Source: Mycobacterium adipatum
Lineage (GTDB): Bacteria; Actinomycetota; Actinomycetes; Mycobacteriales; Mycobacteriaceae
Direction of reading: 5' to 3'
Length of the DNA: 64,000 nucleotides
Assembly (NCBI RefSeq): GCF_001644575.1
Contig: NZ_CP015596.1
Location: 3,410,001-3,474,000 of the forward strand
A model generated the notes under the pieces. It did not search any database. It was not told the origin of the DNA and saw nothing but the letters and a program-made list of their open reading frames with translations. The first letter of the stretch is position 1; each line of letters starts with the position of its first letter. This document shows, piece by piece, positions 44,418 to 52,366 of the stretch. The position numbers were made by a program, and so were the translations under genes.

Positions 44418-45977
44418 TCACCATCGGCAGTAGTTGGGGTTTCCCGGCTGGATGTAGCGGAAGTCCAACAGGTACATCTGCGCGTCGAGCGCGTCGGCGC
44501 GCCACATCGGATCGGTGACGATGTCATCGGTGGTGTAGCTGTACCCGTTGTGGGCGTAGGTCATCGGCACCCGGTAACCGGCCCGGCTCCAGGCATGTAT
44601 CCACTTGCGGAACTCCACGACGGGCAGCGCATAGCCCCGGGGGGAGCCGTCGTAGTGGTAGATGACATCGCCGTAGCGATCATCGATATCGAGGATCCAC
44701 ACCACGTCTTCCTGGTAGTTCCACATCTTGATCGGATTGCCGCCCAGCAGCAGGTGATTGGAGGACGCACCTTCGGTGCGCAGGTTGCTGAACATGGAGA
44801 AGTTACCCGCAGTGCGCAGCCCCAGATACGGCGTCAAACCGATGAACAGCAACACGATCGGGAAGACGTAGAGCCATGCCGGCATCGCCCTGTCCACGAT
44901 GTGCACGCCGTCCCAGCGTGGACGCTGCCCACCCGAAAAAACCGTCACCAGCAGCGGCCAGATCGCGATGATGACGGCCGCATCAAAGGCCAGTCCGGTG
45001 AGCAGTGCCGGCTCGGGTATCCGGTGAATGTGCGTACTCCACCCACACAGCAGCGCGATGGCGAAACAGATGCCCGCGTACACATGGAGGCGGCGCCCGG
45101 TCAACTGCCGGACGTAGCTCGTGGGCACGAAGGTGAACAGCAGCGCCGCGGCCAGCGCCCCGAAGTCGACGAACCCGATCAACGCCAGCGCGGCGTGCAT
45201 GAGCAACGAGAACGCGATGATGGCTGCCTGCAACCGCGGAACGACCAACAGCAGGCCGCCGCCGAGCTCCCAGGCGATCACCGACACGGCCGCGATGAGC
45301 CCGATCGCCGAAGCGTACGGTCCCGGCCCGACGAGCACGAGCAGCACCCCCGCGAGGCCCGCGGCAGCGGCGCCGACCACGACGGCGGTGAACGTCCGGT
45401 TGCCTGGGCTGCCGAATCGTCCCCGGCGGAGCAGGCGGTAACCGAGACACGCCGCGGTAACCGCGACCGGCACGACCAGCGGTACCCCGAGGAACCGGGT
45501 GTGCATGGCGTCGATGATCGATGCGAGCATCCCCGCCGCGCACGATGCGGCCGGATCCAAGAAGTCCGAATTGAGCTTGTCGAACCCGGCGATCACGTAG
45601 ACGAGGATGAGGCCGATGCGCAGGACCGGAAGCAGCGCGGCGTAATCGTGATCGGGTGACTCGTGCCCCCGGATCAGCGAGTACGCCATCACCGAGATCA
45701 TCGCCACATTCAGGCAGAGCAGCAGGTTGACGTGATTGGCGACGTCCGGGAATCGGAAGACCAGAAAGTACGTCGTCGACGCGACCAGCAGCGCCAAGAA
45801 CTTCGCCCGGGTCATTCCGGTGATGACCGCGGCCGCGGCGGCCAGGACGAAGCCGCCGGTGAACCACGGGTCGATCCACTGCTCGCCCAACTCCAGCACG
45901 ATCGCGAGGGTGTAGAGCAGCGCGAAGATCGGGAACGAACTGAGCGCGGGACGGTCCCCGTCGGTCACCTGCGCCAC
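44418..45977 (-). CDS. Polytopic membrane protein, HTTM-like, with soluble C-terminal domain
   Basis: A protein of 519 residues with about ten hydrophobic helices in the first 390 residues (for example FPIFALLYTLAIVLELGEQW and LPVLRIGLILVYVIAGFDKL). The FDKLNSDFLDP segment (about 148) resembles a motif of HTTM/vitamin K-dependent-carboxylase-like membrane proteins. After the last helix comes a roughly 120-residue soluble domain rich in tyrosine and tryptophan (MWNYQEDVVWILDIDDRYGD; IQPGNPNYCRW at the end). Function is unknown. Nothing suggests an operon with its neighbours. Confidence 0.7.
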   Translation of the reverse strand: MAQVTDGDRPALSSFPIFALLYTLAIVLELGEQWIDPWFTGGFVLAAAAAVITGMTRAKFLALLVASTTYFLVFRFPDVANHVNLLLCLNVAMISVMAYSLIRGHESPDHDYAALLPVLRIGLILVYVIAGFDKLNSDFLDPAASCAAGMLASIIDAMHTRFLGVPLVVPVAVTAACLGYRLLRRGRFGSPGNRTFTAVVVGAAAAGLAGVLLVLVGPGPYASAIGLIAAVSVIAWELGGGLLLVVPRLQAAIIAFSLLMHAALALIGFVDFGALAAALLFTFVPTSYVRQLTGRRLHVYAGICFAIALLCGWSTHIHRIPEPALLTGLAFDAAVIIAIWPLLVTVFSGGQRPRWDGVHIVDRAMPAWLYVFPIVLLFIGLTPYLGLRTAGNFSMFSNLRTEGASSNHLLLGGNPIKMWNYQEDVVWILDIDDRYGDVIYHYDGSPRGYALPVVEFRKWIHAWSRAGYRVPMTYAHNGYSYTTDDIVTDPMWRADALDAQMYLLDFRYIQPGNPNYCRW

Positions 45978-46005
45978 GATCGCAGCTTAGCCGCGCCGGT
46001 CCGTC

Positions 46006-46479
46006 TCACCTGTTGTAGCGGATCTCCAGGTCGCTCGACTGCACGGCGGGAACGGCGGCATCGGCGGTGACGCGCACCTGTACCCGCCTGCCCTGCGAGT
46101 CGAGGAAGGACAGCGGCGGCCGCCCGTCCTGCAGGTGCATATCACCCCACTGGATCAGCGACAGGAACACCGGAAGCAGATCCTCCCCGGCCTGGGTCAG
46201 GCGGTACTCGTCGCGCACCCGTCGTCCGGGCTCGCGGTAGGGCACCCGCTCGACCACGCCCGCCGACTCCAGTTGTTTGAGTGCGCGCGACACCGCCGGT
46301 GCGGACGTGCCGATGCGCTCCACGAAGTCCTCGAATCGTGTCGTGCCGTAGAAGCACTCGCGAACAGTGAGGAATGCGGTCTTGGTGCTCAGCAGGTTCA
46401 GGACCTTGGCCGCCGAGCAGCGGTCCCCGATCGTCCAGGACGCACGATCTTGGAGCCGGGGCTCGAGTGTCATCGCCAT
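46006..46479 (-). CDS. HxlR-family transcriptional regulator
   Basis: A protein of about 157 residues; GTG 46482, ATG 46479 and ATG 46473 are alternative starts. The HxlR winged helix is seen in ASWTIGDRCSAAKVLNLLST, RECFYGTTRFEDFVERIGTS, APAVSRALKQLESAGVVERV (recognition helix and wing) and YRLTQAGEDLLPVFLSLIQW. The C-terminal part may sense a ligand. It is divergent from the SDR/tautomerase pair at 46569, with two palindromes in the short gap, so it probably controls that pair and itself. HxlR proteins often respond to quinones, aldehydes or other electrophiles. Confidence 0.85.
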   Translation of the reverse strand: MAMTLEPRLQDRASWTIGDRCSAAKVLNLLSTKTAFLTVRECFYGTTRFEDFVERIGTSAPAVSRALKQLESAGVVERVPYREPGRRVRDEYRLTQAGEDLLPVFLSLIQWGDMHLQDGRPPLSFLDSQGRRVQVRVTADAAVPAVQSSDLEIRYNR

Positions 46480-46491
46480 CACCCGAGTGTA

Positions 46492-46509
46492 ACTAACGCT
46501 TGCATTAGT
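46492..46509. promoter_or_regulatory. Palindrome in the hxlR/SDR gap, candidate operator 1
   Basis: ACTAA and TTAGT flank eight bases, 13 bases upstream of the HxlR-type start. It would overlap the promoter of the regulator gene, as expected for autorepression. The binding protein is inferred from position. Confidence 0.4.
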
Positions 46510-46532
46510 CAGCTAGGCGTGCTTGTGTATGG

Positions 46533-46548
46533 GTAACGTAATCGTTAC
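46533..46548. promoter_or_regulatory. Palindrome in the hxlR/SDR gap, candidate operator 2
   Basis: GTAACG-TAAT-CGTTAC is a perfect 6-bp inverted repeat, unusually AT-rich for this genome, 20 bases upstream of the SDR start. It is the likely site where the HxlR-type regulator controls the SDR/tautomerase pair. Confidence 0.5.
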
Positions 46549-46568
46549 TCAGCAAGATGGAGGCAGAC

Positions 46569-47270
46569 ATGGTTGCAGTGCGCGGCAAAACGGTGTTGGT
46601 GACGGGTGGCCGGCGCGGACTCGGCTCGGCGCTGGTCGACGAGATGCTCGCCCGGGGTGCGGTCAAGGTGTATTCGACTGCTCGCGAGAGCTATTCGGAC
46701 AACCGGGAGCGGGTGATCAGCCTCCCGCTGGAGGTCCGCGACGAGCAGTCCGTTGCCGCACTGGCCGACAGCGCGTCCGACGTCGACATCGTCATCAACA
46801 ACGCCGGCGTGCTGCTGCCGGGTTCGCTGCTGACCGGCGATTTCGACGAGATCATAGCGACCTTCGACATCAACGCGTTCGGCCCGCTGCGAGTCACCCG
46901 CGCGCTGGCCCCGATACTGGCCGGCAACGGCGGCGGTGCCCTGGTGAACGTGCACTCGGTGCTGTCCTGGCTGGGCGGCAGCGGAGCCTATGGGGCATCC
47001 AAAGCCGCCATCTGGTCGCTGACCAACTCGTTGCGCGCCGAATTGAGCGCCCAGGGCACCCAGGTGCTGGGGGTGCACGCCGGCTTCATCGACACCGACA
47101 TGGTGTCGGCCATCGGGTTACCCAAAACGGCGCCGGCCGAGGTTGCCGCGCGCGTGATCGACGCACTGGAGGCCGGTGCGCACGAAGTTCTCGTCGACGA
47201 CATCACCGCAGCGGTGAAGGCCAAACTGTCCGGCCCCGTGGAAGATCTCGTCTTCGACCTCGCACACTGA
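46569..47270 (+). CDS. Short-chain dehydrogenase/reductase
   Basis: A protein of 233 residues. GGAGG is five bases before the ATG at 46569, favouring it over the ATG at 46557. The Rossmann motif is KTVLVTGGRRGLGSAL (TGxxxGxG); then come IVINNAGVL (NNAG, about 78), NVHSVLSWLGGSGAYGASKA (Ser and YxxxK, about 128-147) and a short C-terminal part. All catalytic residues of classical SDRs are present. The substrate is unknown. It is followed after 25 bases by a tautomerase and faces the HxlR regulator. Confidence 0.88.
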   Translation: MVAVRGKTVLVTGGRRGLGSALVDEMLARGAVKVYSTARESYSDNRERVISLPLEVRDEQSVAALADSASDVDIVINNAGVLLPGSLLTGDFDEIIATFDINAFGPLRVTRALAPILAGNGGGALVNVHSVLSWLGGSGAYGASKAAIWSLTNSLRAELSAQGTQVLGVHAGFIDTDMVSAIGLPKTAPAEVAARVIDALEAGAHEVLVDDITAAVKAKLSGPVEDLVFDLAH

Positions 47271-47295
47271 CCGCACCCACAGGAAGGCGGAAGCC

Positions 47296-47721
47296 ATGCC
47301 GCTCTGGACCATTCACCACACACCCGGGATTTTCTCCGATGCCGAGAAGCGCGACCTCGCCGCGCGGATCACCGATCACTACGAGACGATCGGGCTACCA
47401 CGCTTCTACGTGGTCACCATCTTCACCGAGACGACGCCGACGAATCTGTATGTGGGCGGCGAACCCACCCCGGCCGGGGTGCGGGTCGTCATCGAACACA
47501 TCGCCCGCAGCAGCGTGGACACCGCGGGCAGACAACGCACCACACGCTGGATCAAGTCGATCCTGGAGCCCCACCTCGCCCGCCACGATGGACTGCACTG
47601 GGAGTTCCACGTCGACGAGACGAGCGAGGAGCTGTGGATGATCAACGGTCTCGTCCCGCCCCCTGCCGGGTCGGAGGCCGAACGCGAATGGGTCCGGTCC
47701 AACGCGGCATCGGCATACTGA
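47296..47721 (+). CDS. Tautomerase family protein (cis-CaaD-like)
   Basis: A protein of 141 residues starting MPLWTIHHTPGIFSDAEKRD. Proline at position 2 becomes the catalytic N-terminal Pro after Met removal. The long single-chain form, with VVTIFTETTPTNLYVGGEP (about 36-55) and VIEHIARSS (about 67), matches the cis-3-chloroacrylic acid dehalogenase/Tautomerase_3 group rather than the 60-residue 4-oxalocrotonate type. AGGAAGGCGG is a good ribosome site. With the SDR it probably processes a small carbonyl or enol compound under HxlR control. Confidence 0.8.
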   Translation: MPLWTIHHTPGIFSDAEKRDLAARITDHYETIGLPRFYVVTIFTETTPTNLYVGGEPTPAGVRVVIEHIARSSVDTAGRQRTTRWIKSILEPHLARHDGLHWEFHVDETSEELWMINGLVPPPAGSEAEREWVRSNAASAY

Positions 47722-47787
47722 GAACTGTTCGCCGGGCGTTCACCCTGCGGTGCAGCGGCGGCTTTGCGTCGCTGCAAGGGTCCTGGC

Positions 47788-49104
47788 ATGCCCGCCACCC
47801 ACCCCGCCCTACCGCTGCTCGCACTCGTCGCCGCCGGCGCCCTCGCGCTGAGCTCCTGCGGCGACTCGGCCTCCGAATCCGTGGCGCTGCCGCAGCATCC
47901 CAGCGTCATCATCCTCAGCGGAGACGGAATGGGATCACAGCAGCGCACCGCGATCCAGTACCACACCTACGGGCTCGACGAGCGCCAGCCGATGGACGCG
48001 CTGCCCGTCGCGGGCATGCTCGACACCATTCCGGGCGATCCCGAGTACGCGGTCAGCGATTCGGCCGCGGGTGCCACCGCATGGGCCGTGGGCAAGAAGG
48101 TCCCCAACGGCACCACCGGGCTGGGGCCCGACGGAGAATCCGTGCCGACGCTGCTCGACCTGGCCAAGCAGCGCGGCATGTCCACGGGCCTGGTCAACGA
48201 CCACGACGTCACCAATGCCACGCTCGCGGCCTTCGGTGCGCCGGTTCCCGACCGGGACCTCAAGGTGGAGATCGCCGAGGGATACCTGGACCGCGGTGTC
48301 GATGTGCTGTTCGGCGGTGGCGAAAAGTACTGGTACCCAAAGGGTGACGCCGGCAGGATCCCGGACGAGGGTGACGACGATGCCAGCGAAGGTAGCGCGA
48401 ACCTGGTGCAGCGCGCCGAGGAACTCGGCTACGGCTACGCCTATGACCGCGATACCTTCGACGCGCTGACCGGGCCCAAGGCACTGGCACTGGTGCAGGA
48501 CAGCGCCAAGCGGCGTTCCAACGAGATCGAGGGCTACGACTACCACAGCGACCCGCACTACGTGGCGCCGGAGAAACTGGTGGCCAAGGCGCTGGATATC
48601 CTGGGCCGCAACGAGAACGGCTTCTTCCTCGTCATCGAGAGCGACGACCTGGATTCCGACGGCCACGAGCACGACGCCCAGAACATGATGCTGGCCGGCG
48701 AATCCATGAACGCGATGGTCCAGGTGATCACCGAATACCAGAAAGAGCACCCCGATGTGCTGCTGATCGTCACCGCCGACCATGAGACCGGCGGCATGGC
48801 GATCGAGAACGTGCTCGACGACGACGAGCCCGAACCCAACAGCGATCAGGTCGCCGACGACCCGGTGCCCTACTGGGCCGAAACGCCGGAGAACATGCCT
48901 CTGCCGGACGGCGGCGTGCCCAAACGCAGCGGTCCGTTCACCATCAAGGGCACCGACCGTCAGTTCAAGGTGGACTGGACGACCGCCGAGCACACCGGAA
49001 CCATGGTGCCGGTGACCGCCGCCGGTCCGCTGGCCGAACGGTTCACCGGCGTGCACCACAACACGCACGTCTACGACGTGATCACCGAGCTGTTCGGCAA
49101 CTGA
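47788..49104 (+). CDS. Alkaline phosphatase, PhoA family, lipoprotein
   Basis: A protein of 438 residues. The signal peptide ends with a lipobox (LALSSC, Cys about 22), so it should be anchored on the outer face of the membrane. Active-site landmarks are VIILSGDGMGSQQR (metal Asp, about 44), VSDSAAGATAWAVGKK (nucleophile Ser in DSAAGATA, about 92), FFLVIESDDLDSDGHEHD (metal site, about 280), LLIVTADHETGGM (DHE, about 330) and a late His in TAEHTGTMVPV (about 400). Residues match the PhoA superfamily with a GHEHD variant at one site. It frees phosphate from organic esters outside the cell. Confidence 0.87.
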   Translation: MPATHPALPLLALVAAGALALSSCGDSASESVALPQHPSVIILSGDGMGSQQRTAIQYHTYGLDERQPMDALPVAGMLDTIPGDPEYAVSDSAAGATAWAVGKKVPNGTTGLGPDGESVPTLLDLAKQRGMSTGLVNDHDVTNATLAAFGAPVPDRDLKVEIAEGYLDRGVDVLFGGGEKYWYPKGDAGRIPDEGDDDASEGSANLVQRAEELGYGYAYDRDTFDALTGPKALALVQDSAKRRSNEIEGYDYHSDPHYVAPEKLVAKALDILGRNENGFFLVIESDDLDSDGHEHDAQNMMLAGESMNAMVQVITEYQKEHPDVLLIVTADHETGGMAIENVLDDDEPEPNSDQVADDPVPYWAETPENMPLPDGGVPKRSGPFTIKGTDRQFKVDWTTAEHTGTMVPVTAAGPLAERFTGVHHNTHVYDVITELFGN

Positions 49105-49144
49105 CCTACCCGGCGCGGACCGCACCCTCGATTACGCTGACCCG

Positions 49145-49771
49145 ATGGCCCGTCCCATCGATCGTGCGGCCCGGTTCATTCTCGGTGCCGGTTGCCTGGT
49201 TCTGCTGGCGGCCGGCTGCGGCTCCCCCACGGTCGTCAACACCGGCGAACCGTGGACACCTGTCGAAACCTCCTCACCCCCACCGGGGTTGCCGGAGCAC
49301 CGCACCAATGAGCAGCTGGCCGATGCCTCGGAGTTCTACTTACCGGCCGAGACACCGAAGGTGTACCGCTTCGTCACCCCGAGCGGGCGCTGGCAGTGCG
49401 AGATCGTGCCGCACGCCTCGGCGGGCTGCCGGGCCGTGACAGCGTCGCGGTTGCCCATCAGCGGGGCGCCGACATCGGTGCCGGGACCCGACGGGGAACC
49501 GAGGACGCCCGACACGATCCTCATCGACCGGGTATCCGATGTGCGGTTCGTCGCGATCGCCGCCGACGAAAACGCGACAGGCACCGACTCCGACACCGAC
49601 ACCGACACCCCGATCGTCACCCTGCCGTTCGGCACGGTGCTGCAGGTCGCCGGATTCCGGTGCAATGTCCAGGAAGCGACCGGAGTGTCCTGCGGCAGCG
49701 AATCCAGCGGCAAGGGATTTACCTTCTCGGCCGACGGCTACACCGCGGTCTACACCGATGTCGCTCACTAG
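49145..49771 (+). CDS. Putative lipoprotein of unknown function
   Basis: A protein of 208 residues. The signal peptide has a lipobox (LAAGCGS, Cys about 24), then a proline-rich linker. The exported part contains RFVTPSGRWQCEIVPH and four further cysteines (AGCRAVT, FRCNVQEATGVSCGS) that may form disulfides, and an aspartate/threonine repeat (DSDTDTDTD). No family is recognised. Its stop overlaps the cyclase start by 14 bases, which suggests a shared function, perhaps as an external partner of the membrane cyclase. Confidence 0.72.
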   Translation: MARPIDRAARFILGAGCLVLLAAGCGSPTVVNTGEPWTPVETSSPPPGLPEHRTNEQLADASEFYLPAETPKVYRFVTPSGRWQCEIVPHASAGCRAVTASRLPISGAPTSVPGPDGEPRTPDTILIDRVSDVRFVAIAADENATGTDSDTDTDTPIVTLPFGTVLQVAGFRCNVQEATGVSCGSESSGKGFTFSADGYTAVYTDVAH

Positions 49772-51242
49772 AGCGGCCCGCTTCACGGCCGGCCTCGTCT
49801 TCGCCCACCTGCTCACCTCGGCCGAGGTGGTGATCGTCCTGGTGTCGCTGGGCAGCCAGAACCGCACGGCCGCGGAGTCGCTGCTCCCCAAGGCCGACCT
49901 GGGAGCGTTGCTGGTGGTGGTCCTGGCGGGCACGGTGCTCGCCGCGATCGGCGGATACCGCATCATTGCGCCCTCGCTGCGGTGGTTCGACGCCGGAGTC
50001 GAGCCCGATGCCCGCCAGCGCCGGGCGACGATCAACATCATCCGGCGCCAGTCCGTCCTGCTGATGGCGATCTGGTTGCTCAGCGGGACGATCTTCATCA
50101 TCACCAATGGTGTGACCGGCTGGATTCCGGTGCTGCTGATCGAGGTGTCGGTGCTCTTCGGTGGCATCTCCACCGCCAGCAGCAGCCTGCTGTTCACGCA
50201 GCGCGTCACCCGTCCCCTGGTGGCCGCGGCGTCACGGGATTTCGAGGGCCGCGTGACCGCCCCGGGTGTGCAGGCACGACTAATTCTGATGTGGACGCTC
50301 ACCACCGCCTTGCCGAGCCTCACCATCGCGCTCATGGTCGTGTTCCGGGCCAACGGCTGGCTGATCCCGCAAACGGCCTCGGTCGACGTTCCGGTGGTGC
50401 TGCTCTCCCTGGTATCGGTGTTCCTCGGTTTGCGCACCCTGATGTTGGTTTCCATCTCCATCTCCGATCCGTTGCGCGAGATCATCGATGCGATGGCCGA
50501 TGTCGAGCAGGGCCGGATAGGCCACCAGGTCGACGTGTACGAGCGCTCCGAAATCGGCCGCCTGCAAAGCGGATTCAACCGTATGGTGACGGGCCTGCAG
50601 GAACGCGACCGGCTGCGCGACCTGTTCGGCCGCCACGTCGGACCCGACGTGGTGAGCATGGCCATCGAGACCGGCGTCGTCACCGACGACGTGCTGTCGG
50701 GCGAGGTGCGCGAGGTGGCGGTGCTGTTCGTCGATGTCACGGCGTCCACTGGGTTGGCGTTGACCCGGTCTCCCGCCGACGTCGCCGACGTATTCAACGA
50801 TTTCTTCCGCATCGTGGTGGCGGCCGTCGATGCGCACAACGGGATGATCAACAAGTTCCAAGGTGACGCCGCGCTGGCGGTATTCGGCGCGCCGATCGTC
50901 TCGGAGGCGGCGGCCGCGTCCGCGCTGGCGGCGGCCCGCACCCTGGGCGCCGCCCTCGGGCGCCAGGAACTGGATTACGGCATCGGTGTCTCGGCGGGGC
51001 CGGTGTTCGCGGGCAATATCGGCGCCGAGAACCGCTACGAATACACGGTGATCGGCGACCCGGTCAATGAAGCGGCGCGGCTGGCCGACCTGGCCAAGAC
51101 CCTCGCGGGGCGCATCGCGTGTTCGGGTGCCGCGGTGCAGCGGGCCGGCGCCGAGAGGGAACACTGGGACCGACACGGTGCGGTGACCCTGCGCGGGCGT
51201 TCCGAGCCGACCGATGTGCACGTGCCACGATGGTCACCATGA
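49758..51242 (+). CDS. Membrane class III adenylate cyclase with HAMP domain
   Basis: A protein of 494 residues. Six hydrophobic helices (residues 5-240), a HAMP linker (SISDPLREIIDAMADVEQGR, about 230-250) and a C-terminal class III cyclase domain match the mycobacterial Rv1318c-Rv1320c type. Catalytic residues are visible: metal Asp in VLFVDVTASTGLA (about 330), substrate Lys and second metal Asp in MINKFQGDAALAVFG (about 365), and YTVIGDPVNEAARL with the adenine-contact Asp, Asn and Arg (about 433). It should make cAMP. Its start lies inside the lipoprotein gene and its stop overlaps the epoxide hydrolase start (ATGA). Confidence 0.9.
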   Translation: MSLTRAARFTAGLVFAHLLTSAEVVIVLVSLGSQNRTAAESLLPKADLGALLVVVLAGTVLAAIGGYRIIAPSLRWFDAGVEPDARQRRATINIIRRQSVLLMAIWLLSGTIFIITNGVTGWIPVLLIEVSVLFGGISTASSSLLFTQRVTRPLVAAASRDFEGRVTAPGVQARLILMWTLTTALPSLTIALMVVFRANGWLIPQTASVDVPVVLLSLVSVFLGLRTLMLVSISISDPLREIIDAMADVEQGRIGHQVDVYERSEIGRLQSGFNRMVTGLQERDRLRDLFGRHVGPDVVSMAIETGVVTDDVLSGEVREVAVLFVDVTASTGLALTRSPADVADVFNDFFRIVVAAVDAHNGMINKFQGDAALAVFGAPIVSEAAAASALAAARTLGAALGRQELDYGIGVSAGPVFAGNIGAENRYEYTVIGDPVNEAARLADLAKTLAGRIACSGAAVQRAGAEREHWDRHGAVTLRGRSEPTDVHVPRWSP

Positions 51243-52366
51243 TTGTGCCCTTCCGCATCGCCGCGACCGCCGATCAGGTGGACGACCTCAAGCGCAGGCT
51301 GGCCCACACCCGTTGGCCCGAGCCCGAATGCGTCGACGACTGGAGCCAAGGCATCCCGCTGGCCTACACGCAGGAGCTCGCCGCCTATTGGGCCGACGGC
51401 TACGACTGGCGCGCGCGGGAAGAGGGGCTAAATCGTTTCCCCCACTTCGTCACCGAGATAGACGACCTGGACATCCATTTCATTCACCAGCGATCCCCAC
51501 ACGAGGGCGCGTTCCCCTTGATCATCACTCACGGCTGGCCGGGATCGATCGTGGAGTTCGCCAAGATCATCGGCCCGTTGACCGATCCCACCGCACACGG
51601 TGGGCGCGCCGAGGATGCGTTCCATGTGGTCTGCCCGTCGCTGCCGGGCTACGGCTTCTCCGGCAAGCCTGCTCGCACCGGGTGGGGCATCGAGCGGATC
51701 GCCACGGCCTGGGACACCCTGATGGGACGGTTGGGCTACCAGCGTTACGGCGCCCAGGGCGGTGACTGGGGTGCGGCCGTCACCACCCAGATCGGACGAA
51801 ACGGCTACGGCTGCGCCGCAATTCACACCAATATGCCGATCGGGCAACCTACTGCCGAGAGCCTGCAGAACCCCACCGATGACGACCAGCGGGCCTTCGC
51901 GGCGATGAAGCACTATCGGAAATGGGAATCGGGTTACTCCAAGCAACAGTCCACTCGGCCGCAGACGCTGGGCTACGGACTGGTCGATTCGCCGGTGGCC
52001 CAGCTGGCGTGGATCGTCGAGAAGTTCTGGTCCTGGAGTGACTGTGACGGGCACCCGGAGAACGTGTTCAGCCGCGACGAACTCCTGGACAACGTGATGC
52101 TGTACTGGCTGACCGGGGCCGGGGCGTCGTCGGCGCGGCTGTACTGGGAGAGCTTTGCGGCGTTCGGTCAGCGTGCACCGGTGTCATTGCCCACCGGTGT
52201 CGCCGATTTCCCCAAGGAGATCCTGCGCTCGCCACGGTCGTGGTGCGAACCGCACTACAACATCACTCGGTGGACCACCATGCCGCGCGGGGGTCACTTC
52301 GCCGCGTTCGAACAACCCGAACTGCTCGTCGAAGATGTCAGGGCGTTTTTCGCGACGGTGCGGTGA
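51239..52366 (+). CDS. Epoxide hydrolase family protein
   Basis: A protein of 375 residues. The N-terminal lid-like domain of microsomal-type epoxide hydrolases is seen in IVPFRIAATADQVDDLKRRL and RWPEPECVDDWSQGIPL. The alpha/beta core has LIITHGWPGSIVEF (oxyanion HGWP, about 97), GAQGGDWGAAVTTQ (nucleophile Asp in GGDWG, about 178), the Tyr-rich cap, and MPRGGHFAAFEQPELL (catalytic His, about 349). All motif positions are present. It adds water to epoxides. ATGA overlap with the cyclase indicates co-transcription. Its 3' end overlaps the convergent permease gene by 29 bases. Confidence 0.9.
   Translation: MIVPFRIAATADQVDDLKRRLAHTRWPEPECVDDWSQGIPLAYTQELAAYWADGYDWRAREEGLNRFPHFVTEIDDLDIHFIHQRSPHEGAFPLIITHGWPGSIVEFAKIIGPLTDPTAHGGRAEDAFHVVCPSLPGYGFSGKPARTGWGIERIATAWDTLMGRLGYQRYGAQGGDWGAAVTTQIGRNGYGCAAIHTNMPIGQPTAESLQNPTDDDQRAFAAMKHYRKWESGYSKQQSTRPQTLGYGLVDSPVAQLAWIVEKFWSWSDCDGHPENVFSRDELLDNVMLYWLTGAGASSARLYWESFAAFGQRAPVSLPTGVADFPKEILRSPRSWCEPHYNITRWTTMPRGGHFAAFEQPELLVEDVRAFFATVR

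Noticed and set aside
49585..49608. Short GACACC repeat in the lipoprotein gene
   Set aside because: It encodes a simple Asp/Thr run in a linker; too short and in frame to suggest phase variation.
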